DNA of 64,000 nt from Alphaproteobacteria bacterium (GTDB lineage: Bacteria; Pseudomonadota; Alphaproteobacteria; UBA2966): NCBI GenBank assembly GCA_018654745.1, contig JABILA010000056.1:1-64000 (forward strand). The letters are read 5' to 3'. Position 1 is the stretch's first letter; the number at the start of each line of letters is the position of its first letter. A program made the translations under genes and the position numbers. A model generated the notes under the pieces. It saw only the letters and a program-made list of their open reading frames with translations. It did no database searches and was not told where the DNA came from. Below, in pieces: positions 37,798 to 46,934 of this stretch.

Positions 37798-38594
37798 CAG
37801 ATTTCAGTAACAAGGTTGTATGCATCACCGGCGCTGGCAGTGGTATTGGTCGACAAACCGCCCTCAGGTTTGCCGAAGCCGGAGCCAAAATTATGGCCGC
37901 TGATATGAACAATGATGGCCTGCAGGAAACGGCAGACCTGATTTCTGCAACTGGTGCCACGGTGCAAACCATGTCAGCGGATGTCAGTGACCCGGACCAG
38001 GTTGAAGCGCTGGTTAATCAGTGTGTCTCAACGCTGGGAGCCCCGGATGTATTCTTTGCCAATGCCGGAATCACCGGAGCGCTCAAGCCTCTCAACAAAA
38101 CTTCAAACGAGGACATTGCACGGGTTATTGAAGTCAACATATTGGGGCCGATGTATGCCGTTAAGTTCGCAGGCCCCGTCATGGCGGCAAACGGTGGCGG
38201 TGCCATCATATTGACTGCGTCCGTCGCCGGAATCGCTGCCAATGCGGGCCCCCTTCCTTATTCTGCCTCAAAAGCAGCCGTGATCAGTCTGGCAAAAACG
38301 TCGGCCCAGGAACTGTCGGGATCGGGTGTCAGGGTCAATGCGATTTGCCCGGGCCTTGTTGAAACCTCGATGACCAAATTCATCTTTGATCAGGCCCGAA
38401 AAAACAACACCACCCCGAAGTTGGGTCAACTGAATCCAAGCCGACGGGCGGGACGCACCGACGATATCGCCGGTGCCGTCATGTATCTGGCCAGTGATGC
38501 AGCTTCCTATGTCAATGGTCATGCCCTGGTCGTCGACGGCGGGTTGTCTTCGTCCATGCCCTTTGTGCCATCCCATAGCCTTGTCATGACCTGA
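37794..38594 (+). CDS. lvaD-like: Short-chain dehydrogenase, LvaD-like
   Basis: A 266-residue SDR whose GTG start overlaps the stop of the upstream dehydrogenase gene. [31 protein letters not shown] binds the nucleotide, [21 protein letters not shown] holds Ser/Tyr/Lys, and [12 protein letters not shown] follows. In the levulinate pathway LvaD oxidises the 3-hydroxyacyl-CoA made by LvaC and LvaAB. Position, coupling and family agree with that role; other hydroxyacyl-CoA substrates are equally possible. Confidence 0.85.
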   Translation: MTDFSNKVVCITGAGSGIGRQTALRFAEAGAKIMAADMNNDGLQETADLISATGATVQTMSADVSDPDQVEALVNQCVSTLGAPDVFFANAGITGALKPLNKTSNEDIARVIEVNILGPMYAVKFAGPVMAANGGGAIILTASVAGIAANAGPLPYSASKAAVISLAKTSAQELSGSGVRVNAICPGLVETSMTKFIFDQARKNNTTPKLGQLNPSRRAGRTDDIAGAVMYLASDAASYVNGHALVVDGGLSSSMPFVPSHSLVMT

Positions 38595-38596
38595 CC

Positions 38597-39628
38597 ATGG
38601 GGTCGCAGGAATTCACAGACCTGTTGACCGCTGCCCTCCGGAAACGGTGCGGCAACAACGCGCGCGTATCGGACCTTACACGCCTGACCGCTGGTGCAAG
38701 CTGTGAATCCTGGCGCTTTGATTTATCAGATGAAAACCCGGCGATTTCATCACCCATGATTCTGCGGCGTTTCCCGGCAAAAAGTGAGGCTGGCAAGGAC
38801 GGTTACTTTGCAGATCGTCTTGCACCCGGCCGTTCGCACGAAGTGGCTATCCTGAAAGCCGTAGGGGCTGCGGGGCTGCCGGTTCCGGTTGTCCAGCTTG
38901 AACTAACCCCCGACGATGGTTTGGGTGATGGCTATGTAATGAACTGTCTGGAGGGTGCTGCCTATCCTCCCGGCATTCTGAAGGATGATAATTTCGCCGC
39001 TGCAAGGGAACAATTGCCGTCCGATATTGCGACCTTCCGGCATCAGTTGAGTTCGGTTGATATATCCAACATCGGCTTTGCACGGGATGAAACCGCCAGC
39101 CAACAAATCAACTTTTTCCGGGAGATGCTGGACTGGCTGGACCTGAAACATGCCGGTCTGGAACTCGGGTTATCGTGGTTACGGGATCACTTGCCGGAAC
39201 CTGGCCCCACCAGGCTGGTGCATGGTGACTATCGTCTTTCCAACTTCATGATTACGCCAAAGGGTCTGAACGCTGTTATCGACTGGGAACTTGCCCATCC
39301 AGGGGACCCGGTTGAAGACCTGGGCTGGCTTTGTGTCCGGTCCTGGCGCTTTTCGAATCCACAGCTTGCGGTCGCGGGTCTGACCGACAGACGATCGTTG
39401 CTCACTGCCTGGGAACGTGCCGGGGGTGAACCTGTCAAGCTACGAGACCTGATCTTCTGGGAAGTTCTCGGCAACGTGAAATGGGCGATACTGTGTTTGT
39501 TACAAGGCCACAGATATCTAAGCGGCACGGACAAAAGCATTGAAATGGCAGTTGTTGGCCGTCGCGTAGAGGAACCCGTTTACGATCTGATCAGATTGAT
39601 CGACGGCAAGGATGGAGAACTGTCATGA
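38597..39628 (+). CDS. lvaA-like: APH-fold phosphotransferase, LvaA-like 4-hydroxyacyl-CoA kinase
   Basis: A 343-residue aminoglycoside-phosphotransferase-fold protein: ALRKRCGNNARVSDLTRLTAGASCESWRFDL near the start, catalytic loop VHGDYRLSNFMI (with D, H and N), and the Mg-binding VIDWELAHPGDPVEDLGWLC. In mammals this domain is fused to an acyl-CoA dehydrogenase in ACAD10/11, and in Pseudomonas it is LvaA, which phosphorylates the 4-hydroxyl of 4-hydroxyacyl-CoA. Two bases separate it from the SDR gene, and the next small gene overlaps it by ATGA. The kinase assignment to hydroxyacyl-CoA rather than antibiotics is based on this context. Confidence 0.85.
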   Translation: MGSQEFTDLLTAALRKRCGNNARVSDLTRLTAGASCESWRFDLSDENPAISSPMILRRFPAKSEAGKDGYFADRLAPGRSHEVAILKAVGAAGLPVPVVQLELTPDDGLGDGYVMNCLEGAAYPPGILKDDNFAAAREQLPSDIATFRHQLSSVDISNIGFARDETASQQINFFREMLDWLDLKHAGLELGLSWLRDHLPEPGPTRLVHGDYRLSNFMITPKGLNAVIDWELAHPGDPVEDLGWLCVRSWRFSNPQLAVAGLTDRRSLLTAWERAGGEPVKLRDLIFWEVLGNVKWAILCLLQGHRYLSGTDKSIEMAVVGRRVEEPVYDLIRLIDGKDGELS

Positions 39629-39936
39629 GCCATGATCCCCTGCCCGTCACCACTGATGATTTGCTGGAAGCGCTCGAAATCTTTTTGCGCGAAGAGGTCA
39701 CACCGCAAATGCAGGGCTATGGTGAATTCCGCACCCGTGTCGCCCTGAATATCCTGGGCATGCTGAGGCGTGAGCAACAACACGGCGGCGATCACAGCAA
39801 GGATATATCTGATCTGGCGAGAAGTTTGCGCGACGGTGATACAAGCTGGAAGGATCAACAGGCTTTGCAGGAGATCAAGGCGGCAAATCTGGACCGCTTG
39901 CGCATCAACAATCCCAAATGGATTCTGGAAGACTAA
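39625..39936 (+). CDS. lvaB-like: DUF6285 protein, LvaB-like
   Basis: A 103-residue, mostly helical protein: TTDDLLEALEIFLREEVTPQMQGYGEFRTRVALNILGMLRRE, then KAANLDRLRINNPKWI. It overlaps the kinase gene (ATGA) and closes the operon. LvaB of the levulinate pathway is a small protein of unknown mechanism that is needed with LvaA for phosphorylation; DUF6285 proteins regularly follow such kinases. The family match is by pattern memory, not by search. It is probably an obligate partner of the kinase. Confidence 0.78.
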   Translation: MSHDPLPVTTDDLLEALEIFLREEVTPQMQGYGEFRTRVALNILGMLRREQQHGGDHSKDISDLARSLRDGDTSWKDQQALQEIKAANLDRLRINNPKWILED

Positions 39937-39959
39937 CCGGAAACATTCCCGAAACTCTT

Positions 39960-40613
39960 CTAGTGAACAAACATCCCGTCCCGCAGGAAATTGCCGGTCT
40001 GGGAAATAACGTCCTTGTCGTCGCATATGAATGTATGATGGGCATCGATCACTAAACTGTCCTTGGCCCCGTCGAGACGTGTGTTTTCCAGTTCGACCGT
40101 GCCGTCATGTTCGTGACCGGCACGGTGAAACAGGTTGACCCACGAAATCGGATTGATCAGGTGGAAATGCTGGACACCGGCAATGATCCCGATCTCCGCA
40201 TCCGGCACCCCGAGGGCTTTCAGGGCGGGTGAATCTTCGGCCAGGTCTTCCAGCGGCAAGCCAAAAACCAGGCGCGATAACGGCCAGTTTCCAAAGTTCG
40301 ACACCACTCCAGCCCCCTGGTTCGGCGTGGCGATCATGACGATACGACCGACCTGAACAGGTGGGCTGGTTGCCAGAGCACCGCGAATGATGATGCCCCC
40401 CAGGGAATGGCCGACAAAATGAACCGGACCTTCAAACACCTGCTTGCCAAGCCAGTCGCGAAAATCAGAAATATGCCCCGCCAACCGGCGGCGGCGGCTG
40501 GGGTAAGACCAGCATTGGACGTCGAAGCCCTGCCCTTCGAGACCACGCTTCAGGCTGGCCATACTGGCGCAAGTCCGCCCCAGACCGTGAAGCAAAACCA
40601 CACTTTCTCTCAC
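39960..40613 (-). CDS. Alpha/beta hydrolase, triacylglycerol lipase-like
   Basis: A 217-residue serine hydrolase with oxyanion HGLGRT at the start, nucleophile elbow VHFVGHSLGG (Ser about 75) and a following MIATPNQGAG; candidate acid and base residues are HDGTVELENTRLDG and DAHHTFICDD. There is no signal peptide. Relatives are bacterial lipases or esterases, often near lipid acyltransferases. It overlaps the PlsB-like gene by four bases (ATGA), so a role in glycerolipid turnover is plausible. Substrate unknown. Confidence 0.85.
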   Translation of the reverse strand: MRESVVLLHGLGRTCASMASLKRGLEGQGFDVQCWSYPSRRRRLAGHISDFRDWLGKQVFEGPVHFVGHSLGGIIIRGALATSPPVQVGRIVMIATPNQGAGVVSNFGNWPLSRLVFGLPLEDLAEDSPALKALGVPDAEIGIIAGVQHFHLINPISWVNLFHRAGHEHDGTVELENTRLDGAKDSLVIDAHHTFICDDKDVISQTGNFLRDGMFVH

Positions 40614-42085
40614 ACGTCGTCCTTCCGGGATATCTCAGTGGGCTTTTGCAAGGTTCCCGGTTCTCTTTCGAAGTAATGCGCGATGGCATTGGCATAATAT
40701 TGCAGCATCGGGTGCTCTCCTTCAGCCACAGAAAATAGCCCGTCCTTTTCCACGACCAGATGCCGCAAGGTCAACATTCGCAATCCGACGGACAAGGCAT
40801 AATCAGCATCTGCGTGCGGAACATAAACCTGCGCGCCTTCTGTTTCCAGTCGGGTTTTGATGGCGTGAGCTGCAACTTTCAAATCCAGTTCGCTGATCCG
40901 GTCATCGGGACGATTGGCAAATACGGTCGCGATCAGGGATACCGGCAGCACTGGCACGACCTGTCCCACCTGGCCCATCAGATGCTGACCCAGGGCTTCA
41001 ATGCTTTCCCGCTGGGCGTCTTCATCCACGGCTTCATGACTTTCAATCCAGGCACGCGCCGATACGGGTGCACCAAAATTTACGCAGGCATAACCAAAGC
41101 GATACCATTTTCCGGTCGCCATCAAGGCAAAGTTATGGCCGATAAAGCCGAATGTTTTTTTCAGGGCAAAACCTGTGGTGCGGCGTTCTGCATCTTCATC
41201 CAGGGAGCGCACAAGCGAGCGGTCTTCAAAAACCCGGTCGTAGTTAATGCCCACCGGCACAAAAACAACGTCTTTGGCCCCGTCTGTCTCAAGGGATTTC
41301 AGCATATAGTTCAACAAACCCAACCGGGGTGGTCGCAAGCGTCCGTCACGACTGAGTCCGCCTTCAGGATACACGGCCTGGACAACGCCAGCCGCTGTCG
41401 CCATGGCCACATAACGTTCCAACACCCGGCGATAGAGTGCATCACCGGAATTTCGCCGGACAAAATAGGCCCCCAAAGATCGGATCAGGGTTTGCAGTGG
41501 CCAGATCCGCGCCCATTCCCCCACCGCGTAACTAAGCGCCGTGCGTGATGCCGCAAGATACGCCACCAGCACATAGTCCATGTTGGAACGGTGGTTCATG
41601 ACAAAAACTACACTGGCTTCGGGATCAACCGATGTCAGGCCATCTTCATTGGCATACCCAAGGCGCACACGATACAGCCACTCCGCCACCCGCCGCGCCG
41701 CCCAGGCACCAACCCGGAAATAAACATAAGCGTTGAAGGCCGGAACAATCTCGCGGGCATAGCGCGCAACGTCCGCCATCAAAACCTCGCGCGGAATATT
41801 ATCTGCGTCTGCTTTTTCCGTGACTGCTGCCATGACTTCGGCGTCATAGGTCAGGCGATCAATTAGAACTTCCCGCCGGGTTAGTTTGAAAGATTGTATT
41901 TTGAGATCAAGCCGGGTGTTGATTTCCTCAACAACCTGGGTCACACGACGCCGCAGGAACCAGCGCACCCCAGGCAACAAAAACCGGTCGAGCACAGACA
42001 GAGCCGCCAGCACAACGACCAGCGCCGCCAGCCAAATCGGTATGGAAACCATCTCCGCCAATATCGCCTCCCCGGAATGAGGCAA
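40610..42085 (-). CDS. PlsB-like glycerol-3-phosphate acyltransferase homologue
   Basis: A 491-residue membrane-anchored acyltransferase. A hydrophobic helix stands near the start (IWLAALVVVLAALSVLDRFLL), then the acyltransferase motifs: block I NHRSNMD with the HX4D pair at residues 165-170, and blocks II and III as RRNSGDALYRRVLERY and YPEGGLSRDGRLRPPRLGLLNYM, VFVPVGINYDR. It is shorter than E. coli PlsB but has the same order. It probably acylates glycerol-3-phosphate or another lipid in the inner membrane. The lipase-like gene overlaps its end. Confidence 0.85.
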   Translation of the reverse strand: MPHSGEAILAEMVSIPIWLAALVVVLAALSVLDRFLLPGVRWFLRRRVTQVVEEINTRLDLKIQSFKLTRREVLIDRLTYDAEVMAAVTEKADADNIPREVLMADVARYAREIVPAFNAYVYFRVGAWAARRVAEWLYRVRLGYANEDGLTSVDPEASVVFVMNHRSNMDYVLVAYLAASRTALSYAVGEWARIWPLQTLIRSLGAYFVRRNSGDALYRRVLERYVAMATAAGVVQAVYPEGGLSRDGRLRPPRLGLLNYMLKSLETDGAKDVVFVPVGINYDRVFEDRSLVRSLDEDAERRTTGFALKKTFGFIGHNFALMATGKWYRFGYACVNFGAPVSARAWIESHEAVDEDAQRESIEALGQHLMGQVGQVVPVLPVSLIATVFANRPDDRISELDLKVAAHAIKTRLETEGAQVYVPHADADYALSVGLRMLTLRHLVVEKDGLFSVAEGEHPMLQYYANAIAHYFEREPGTLQKPTEISRKDDV

Positions 42086-42229
42086 AGCGTAGCGACAACC
42101 ACCCGGAGTTACAACATTGATCTGGCGGTGTTGCGAAGTGAAGTAGCCGTTCTGGAATCATCATCAAAACAGATTTCAAATTTGGTTTCTTTCATCTAGT
42201 CTTCGGGAAACTGTTGCTGGAGTAATAAA

Positions 42230-43009
42230 GTGGAACTGAACCAGATTATAGACCTTGAGGCCTACCCTATTGCGGACCCGGACTTTCGGGCGAAATGCCG
42301 TGCCGGGTTCGAAGCCAATGGTGTGTTGATCATGCCGGAATTTGTTACCCGATCGGCGATCGACGCCATTCGGACAGAAGGTGAAGCCAACCGCGACGCC
42401 GTCTACGCCAAAAGGGAAACCCACACAGTTTATCTCAGTGCGACAGATCCGGAATTTGCGCCCGATCATGCACGCAACCGACTGGTGGTTTCCTCCAAAG
42501 GCTGTCTGACAGATGACCAGGTGCCTGCGGAGTCAGCCCTCAGGAGCCTCTATGATTCTCCTTTGTTCAGGGAATTTCTCTGTGATGTTCTGAGTGAAAA
42601 AACATTGTACGAATATGCTGATCCGCTGTCGTCGATCAATCTGCATTTTGCCAAAACCGGCGAGGAACTGGGCTGGCATTTTGACAACTCGTCCTTTTCC
42701 ATCACCCTGATGGTCCAGCCACCGGAACGTGGCGGACAGTTTGAATATATAGGTGGCGTGCGCGACGCAGATGCCGGCGACATGAATTTTGAAGCGGTGG
42801 ACGATATCCTTGATGGCAAGGTCGAGGTCAAGGAACTGATCGCTGACGCAGGTACGCTGGTTTTTTTCAGGGGACGCAACGCCATCCACAGGGTCACCCC
42901 CAACGAAGGTGATCGCACTCGCATGCTGGCGGTACTGGCCTACAATTCCGAACCAGGTGTTGCCCTGTCAGAAGAAGCTCGCATGACGTTCTACGGCCGG
43001 ACGGGCTGA
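42230..43009 (+). CDS. 2OG-Fe(II) dioxygenase of the HalD/BesD-like family, hydroxylase-type
   Basis: A 259-residue cupin-fold dioxygenase starting at GTG with GGAG eight bases upstream. The iron triad is visible as H150-F-D152 (LGWHFDNSS) and H220 (RNAIHRVTP), with Arg 229 or 231 for 2-oxoglutarate. Family halogenases such as BesD have Gly in place of the aspartate so that chloride can bind iron; here Asp is present, so hydroxylation is expected, not chlorination. It is isolated from catabolic operons, flanked by genes on the opposite strand. The substrate may be a free amino acid or an acyl derivative; unknown. Confidence 0.8.
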   Translation: MELNQIIDLEAYPIADPDFRAKCRAGFEANGVLIMPEFVTRSAIDAIRTEGEANRDAVYAKRETHTVYLSATDPEFAPDHARNRLVVSSKGCLTDDQVPAESALRSLYDSPLFREFLCDVLSEKTLYEYADPLSSINLHFAKTGEELGWHFDNSSFSITLMVQPPERGGQFEYIGGVRDADAGDMNFEAVDDILDGKVEVKELIADAGTLVFFRGRNAIHRVTPNEGDRTRMLAVLAYNSEPGVALSEEARMTFYGRTG

Positions 43010-43017
43010 TGGCCAGA

Positions 43018-44193
43018 TTATTCGTCTGGATCGCCCAGTAAGTTGTTGTCATGCCCCAGCGCCGGTGGGCCACGACGGATCGGCAAGGCCTTGTTGCCAA
43101 GTCGAATGGTTGGGCCAACAGTTTGTGTTTTCTGGCCATTCCCCAATGTCAGGGGCTGGACCAGGTTCATGGCCACGGTCTGTTCATCTTCCAGGGCTTC
43201 CTGGTAATTATTGATCAGGACAGCTGGCACCCCTTCTGCACTGAACGCAGCGACCCAATGTTCGGCAGGCCGGGTCACAAAAACAGCCTCCAGGCGTTCC
43301 AGCAATGCTGCCTGATTGCTCGCCCGGTCGCTGTTGGTTTTGAACAATGGATCCTGCAACAGTTCGGGTAGATCAACGACTGCACAGACCTTTTGCCAAA
43401 GGTTATCGTTGCCCGCAGCCATCACGAAGGGCCGATCCGCAGACCTGAAACCCTGGTAGGGTGCATTTCGGGGATGGGCGGACCCAAGCGCCCTGGGCAG
43501 TTTGCCGGACCCGAACCATTCACTGGTTTGCAAGGCGGCAACCCCCAGCGATGACGCCAGCATGGAAATATCAACCACACTGCCCTTGCCTGTCACCCGG
43601 GCCTTCATCAGAGCCGCGAGGCAAGCCGTCGTTGCATAAAGACCCGAGGCCATATCCGACATCGGCACCCCGGCCTTGACCGGCGCGCCATCCGGCTCAC
43701 CCGTGACACTCATAATCCCGGATACAGCCTGAATGGTAACATCAAATCCACCTTGCGTGGCGCGGGGTCCACTTTGGCCGAAGGCAGAAATCGAGCAATA
43801 AACAAGTGCCGGATTACGGGTCATGGCTTCTTCCGGCCCCAGACCCAGACGGGCCATAACGCCAGGCCGGTTATTTTCCAGCAGAATGTCCGCGCCTTCG
43901 ATCAACGTCAGTACCTTGTCGCGCTCAACCGGATCTTTCAGGTTTGCCGATATCGAATATTTGTTGCGATTGAGCGAGGCAAAGTTTTCACTGTATCCCT
44001 CATTGATTGGCGGCCACTGACGCATACCGTCACCGGCAGGGCTTTCAATCTTGATGACCTCGGCCCCGAGATCAGCCAGGGTCATGGCCGCAAAGGGACC
44101 TGCCGCAATATGGCAAAATTCCAACACCCGCACACCTTTGAGGGGGAGTTCGTCTTCCGGCAGGAAATCTGTCGCCAGGTTGTCGTCGGTCAT
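43018..44193 (-). CDS. CaiB/BaiF family III CoA-transferase
   Basis: A 391-residue family III CoA-transferase: LKGVRVLEFCHIAAGPFAAMTLADLGAEVIKIESPAGDGMRQWPP, then LNRNKYSISANLKD and the catalytic Asp in QGGFDVTIQAVSG. It ends GPPALGHDNNLLGDPDE. It stands alone, convergent with the dioxygenase gene (eight bases between stops), and is the fourth family III member in the window. Substrate unknown; oxalate, succinate or an aromatic acid are among the family options. Confidence 0.9.
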   Translation of the reverse strand: MTDDNLATDFLPEDELPLKGVRVLEFCHIAAGPFAAMTLADLGAEVIKIESPAGDGMRQWPPINEGYSENFASLNRNKYSISANLKDPVERDKVLTLIEGADILLENNRPGVMARLGLGPEEAMTRNPALVYCSISAFGQSGPRATQGGFDVTIQAVSGIMSVTGEPDGAPVKAGVPMSDMASGLYATTACLAALMKARVTGKGSVVDISMLASSLGVAALQTSEWFGSGKLPRALGSAHPRNAPYQGFRSADRPFVMAAGNDNLWQKVCAVVDLPELLQDPLFKTNSDRASNQAALLERLEAVFVTRPAEHWVAAFSAEGVPAVLINNYQEALEDEQTVAMNLVQPLTLGNGQKTQTVGPTIRLGNKALPIRRGPPALGHDNNLLGDPDE

Positions 44194-44265
44194 GTCACCT
44201 ACAGCCTCTTCAATATCATCTGTTGCCAGGATAAGGCAGACCGCAGGGCAAGGGTATCCCGCTGT

Positions 44266-44844
44266 CTAAATTCTCTCGGTTGGCTCCTGCAACTGTGATA
44301 TGGCCTCAATCTCGGCAAGCGTAAATCTGGGCGTGATATGTTGAGGGCAATTCCAGTCCGCAGCTTCAACGGTCAGGATCACCGCCCGTTCAACCCGGGC
44401 ACGATAGTCTGGCAATTCCAACTGAGCCAATAATTCAGGCTCCTCTTCCGCATGCACAATACGAGCCCTGGCCCAGATCTTGAGCCGACGACGATTGGCG
44501 TAATCCATCAGGATCAACGCAACCTTGTCATTTGCCGACATATTGCCGACGCTGAGATACTGGATATTTCCGCGAAAATCCGCATAGCCGATTGTCCGGG
44601 CATCCAGAACTTTCAGGAACCCGGCTGGCCCGCCGCGAAACTGGACATAGGGCCAACCTTCTTCATTGACAGTTGCCTGATAAAAACCATCCCGCGCCTG
44701 AATGAACTGTGCCTCGGCTTCTCCCAGTGGATCACCTTCTTCGGCAATGCCTTCAAAGCGTTGGTTTGACGCACGGCTGCCGTATCGTTCCTGGGCTGCA
44801 ACAACAGAGGGCGTAAAAGTTATTTCGGCAAATTTTCGAGGCAT
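44266..44844 (-). CDS. Pyridoxamine 5'-phosphate oxidase-like flavin protein
   Basis: A 192-residue split-barrel flavoprotein: QARDGFYQATVNEEGWPYVQFRGGPAGFLKVLD, GNIQYLSVGNMSANDKVALILMDYANRRRLKIWARARIVHAEEE, and a final QHITPRFTLAEIE. The ATG at 44844 is preferred over the open frame start at 44904. These proteins bind FMN or F420 and often act as redox detoxification enzymes. It is divergent from the LysR gene at 44978, which probably controls it. Confidence 0.85.
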   Translation of the reverse strand: MPRKFAEITFTPSVVAAQERYGSRASNQRFEGIAEEGDPLGEAEAQFIQARDGFYQATVNEEGWPYVQFRGGPAGFLKVLDARTIGYADFRGNIQYLSVGNMSANDKVALILMDYANRRRLKIWARARIVHAEEEPELLAQLELPDYRARVERAVILTVEAADWNCPQHITPRFTLAEIEAISQLQEPTERI

Positions 44845-44904
44845 GATCAGGACTTTCCAGCAATATTTCAACGGAACCGGTTCATTTTGAAGCCGGAGAA
44901 ACAT

Positions 44905-44977
44905 ATCTAGATTATTTCAATATTTTTGATAATATCGTAACTTATCAACTTACTATTTCATATATTGGAATAATTAA
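44905..44977. promoter_or_regulatory. Divergent promoter region of LysR and PNPOx-like genes
   Basis: A very AT-rich region with ATTATTTCAA/TTGATAAT inverted elements and several T-N11-A sites, the usual layout for a LysR regulator that controls its own gene and the divergent neighbour. No single site is clear enough to choose. Confidence 0.4.
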
Positions 44978-45886
44978 ATGGATCGCTTTCAAGCCCTTCA
45001 GGTCTTTATCAAGGTTGCCGACCACGGTGGATTTGCGGCGGCGGCACGTGAGCTGGGTCTCTCACCACCGGGGGTGACACGGGCCATCGCCGGGCTGGAG
45101 GCGCGTCTTGCCAGTCCGCTGTTTGTGCGCACAACACGGTCGGTGCGCCTGACCGGAACAGGAGAGCGTTTTCTGGATGATGCCCGCCGTATCCTGACTG
45201 ACCTGATCGAAGCCGAGGAAGGTGCCGTTGGATCACACGCCGCACCTCGTGGAGACTTGCGCCTGACTGCCCCCGTCCTGTTCGGACGATTGTATGTGGC
45301 CCCTTTGCTAGGTGAATTTCTCGATCAATATGACGGCGTAAATGCCGAGACAATATTTGTCGACCGTGTCGTCAACATCATGGAAGAAGGCATGGATGTT
45401 GCCGTCCGTATCGGGGAATTACCGGATTCTTCCTTGTCAGCGATCCGGGTCGGTACTGTTCGGCGGGTAATGTTTGCCTCACCTGATTATTTGCAGGAAT
45501 ACGGCACACCTGAGCACCCGACAGACCTGACGCAACATCGCCTGATCCACTCCCTGGCCATCGCCACAAGCGGCAACTGGGTCTTTCAGGAAAATGGCAA
45601 ACAGATATCAGTAAAAGTGCCGCAGCGGCTGCGCATGAATACAAATGATGCGGTTATCGAACTGGCGGCAGGTGGCTGGGGTCTGTCGCGCCTGATGTCT
45701 TATCAGGTCGCACCTTACCTGCCCGATAAACAATTACAGCTGGTGTTGGAAGATTTTGAAACAGCGCCCCTGCCCATTCACATTGTGCACGGACAAGGCC
45801 GCAGGGCCTCTGCAAAAGTCAGGTCATTTGTGGATTTCATGGTCGAGCGGCTTCGCGCCAACAAAGCCCTGAACCCAGAGAGTTGA
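44978..45886 (+). CDS. LysR family transcriptional regulator
   Basis: A 302-residue LysR protein: FQALQVFIKVADHGGFAAAARELGLSPPGVTRAIAGLEARLASPLFVRTTRSVRLTGTGERFLDDAR for the N-terminal helix-turn-helix, and a substrate-binding domain of the usual length with GDLRLTAPVLFGRLYVAPLLGEFL and ELAAGGWGLSRLMSYQVAPYL. The divergent PNPOx-like gene is the first target to consider. It is convergent with fliG, seven bases between stops, with no terminator seen. Confidence 0.9.
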   Translation: MDRFQALQVFIKVADHGGFAAAARELGLSPPGVTRAIAGLEARLASPLFVRTTRSVRLTGTGERFLDDARRILTDLIEAEEGAVGSHAAPRGDLRLTAPVLFGRLYVAPLLGEFLDQYDGVNAETIFVDRVVNIMEEGMDVAVRIGELPDSSLSAIRVGTVRRVMFASPDYLQEYGTPEHPTDLTQHRLIHSLAIATSGNWVFQENGKQISVKVPQRLRMNTNDAVIELAAGGWGLSRLMSYQVAPYLPDKQLQLVLEDFETAPLPIHIVHGQGRRASAKVRSFVDFMVERLRANKALNPES

Positions 45887-45893
45887 AGACCCT

Positions 45894-46919
45894 TTAGTAA
45901 ATCATCTCGTCTTCGCCCTTGGCGTCGGCGATGACGATTTCGCCACTGGTGGCCAGTTCCTTGGCTTTTGTGACCATGCCCATCTGGGCTTCGTCGACTT
46001 CCGAAAGGCGAACCGGACCCATATTCTCCATATCTTCACGCAGGATCTTGCCCTGACGTTCGGACATATTGCTGAAGAACATGTCCTTGATATCGTCTGA
46101 CGCACCTTTCAGGGCGATTGCCAGCTTGGCTTTTTCGATATGACGCAACAGGGTCTGAATACCGTTGGCATCCAGTTTGCTCAGATCGTCGAAGGTAAAC
46201 ATCAGTGAGCGAATTTTTTCAGCTGAATCGCGACTGCGTTCTTCCAGCGAATTCATGAAGCGCTCTTCCGAGGCACGATCAAGATTGTTGAAGATATCCG
46301 CCATGACTTCATGACTGTCGCGCTGGTTGGTGCGGGCCAGGTTGCTCATGAATTCCTGACGCAGGGTTTGCTCAACCCCTTCGAGGATTTCCTTGCGCAC
46401 AACTTCCATGCTCAGCATCCGCATGATGACTTCGGCGGAGAATTCATCGGGCAAGGCGACCAATACAGAAGCAGCCTGTTCGGCTTTCAACTTGCCCAGC
46501 ACCACGGCAACGGTTTGTGGATATTCGTTTTTGAGATAACTGGCCAGAACGTCTTCGTTCACGTTGCCAAGTTTATCCCACATCGTACGACCGGCAGGAC
46601 CACGAATATCTTCCATGATGGAAGAAACCTGATCCTTGGTCAGTGTCTTGCTCAGCAGGCGTTCCGTACTTTGCAGGGAGCCCACCAGCGAGCCGGTACC
46701 GGAAAGCTGGGCCGCAAAATCCTGAAACAGACGTTCAACAACATTGGCATCAATAGCACCCAGATTGGCCATGGCCTGGGAGAGTTCCTTGATCTCTTCC
46801 TCGTCCATCATGCCAAACATGCGCGCTGAACGATCTTCGCCAATGGCCAACATCATAATCGCGGCCTTTTGCGGGCCACTAATATTTTTCAGGGCGTCTT
46901 TACCAGGCGCTTTTGCCAT
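45894..46919 (-). CDS. fliG: Flagellar motor switch protein FliG
   Basis: A 341-residue FliG, the component of the C-ring that contacts MotA and sets rotation direction. The N-terminal part contains [41 protein letters not shown]; the middle domain has the EHPQ-like motif as [22 protein letters not shown]; the C-terminal motor domain shows [73 protein letters not shown] with the conserved charged residues. It is isolated from any other flagellar gene in this window. An AGGA site precedes the start, and a hairpin repeat lies 15 bases further upstream in the leader. Confidence 0.95.
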   Translation of the reverse strand: MAKAPGKDALKNISGPQKAAIMMLAIGEDRSARMFGMMDEEEIKELSQAMANLGAIDANVVERLFQDFAAQLSGTGSLVGSLQSTERLLSKTLTKDQVSSIMEDIRGPAGRTMWDKLGNVNEDVLASYLKNEYPQTVAVVLGKLKAEQAASVLVALPDEFSAEVIMRMLSMEVVRKEILEGVEQTLRQEFMSNLARTNQRDSHEVMADIFNNLDRASEERFMNSLEERSRDSAEKIRSLMFTFDDLSKLDANGIQTLLRHIEKAKLAIALKGASDDIKDMFFSNMSERQGKILREDMENMGPVRLSEVDEAQMGMVTKAKELATSGEIVIADAKGEDEMIY

Positions 46920-46934
46920 GCTTTTTATTCCTGC

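Noticed and set aside
37794-38594. Aminoglycoside resistance locus from the APH-fold gene next door
   Set aside because: The kinase lies in a tight operon with acyl-CoA dehydrogenase, SDR and DUF6285 genes, as in levulinate pathways; there is no sign of a resistance cassette.
42230-43009. Calling the dioxygenase a halogenase
   Set aside because: The iron-binding motif is HFD; halogenases of this family have Gly or Ala instead of the Asp.
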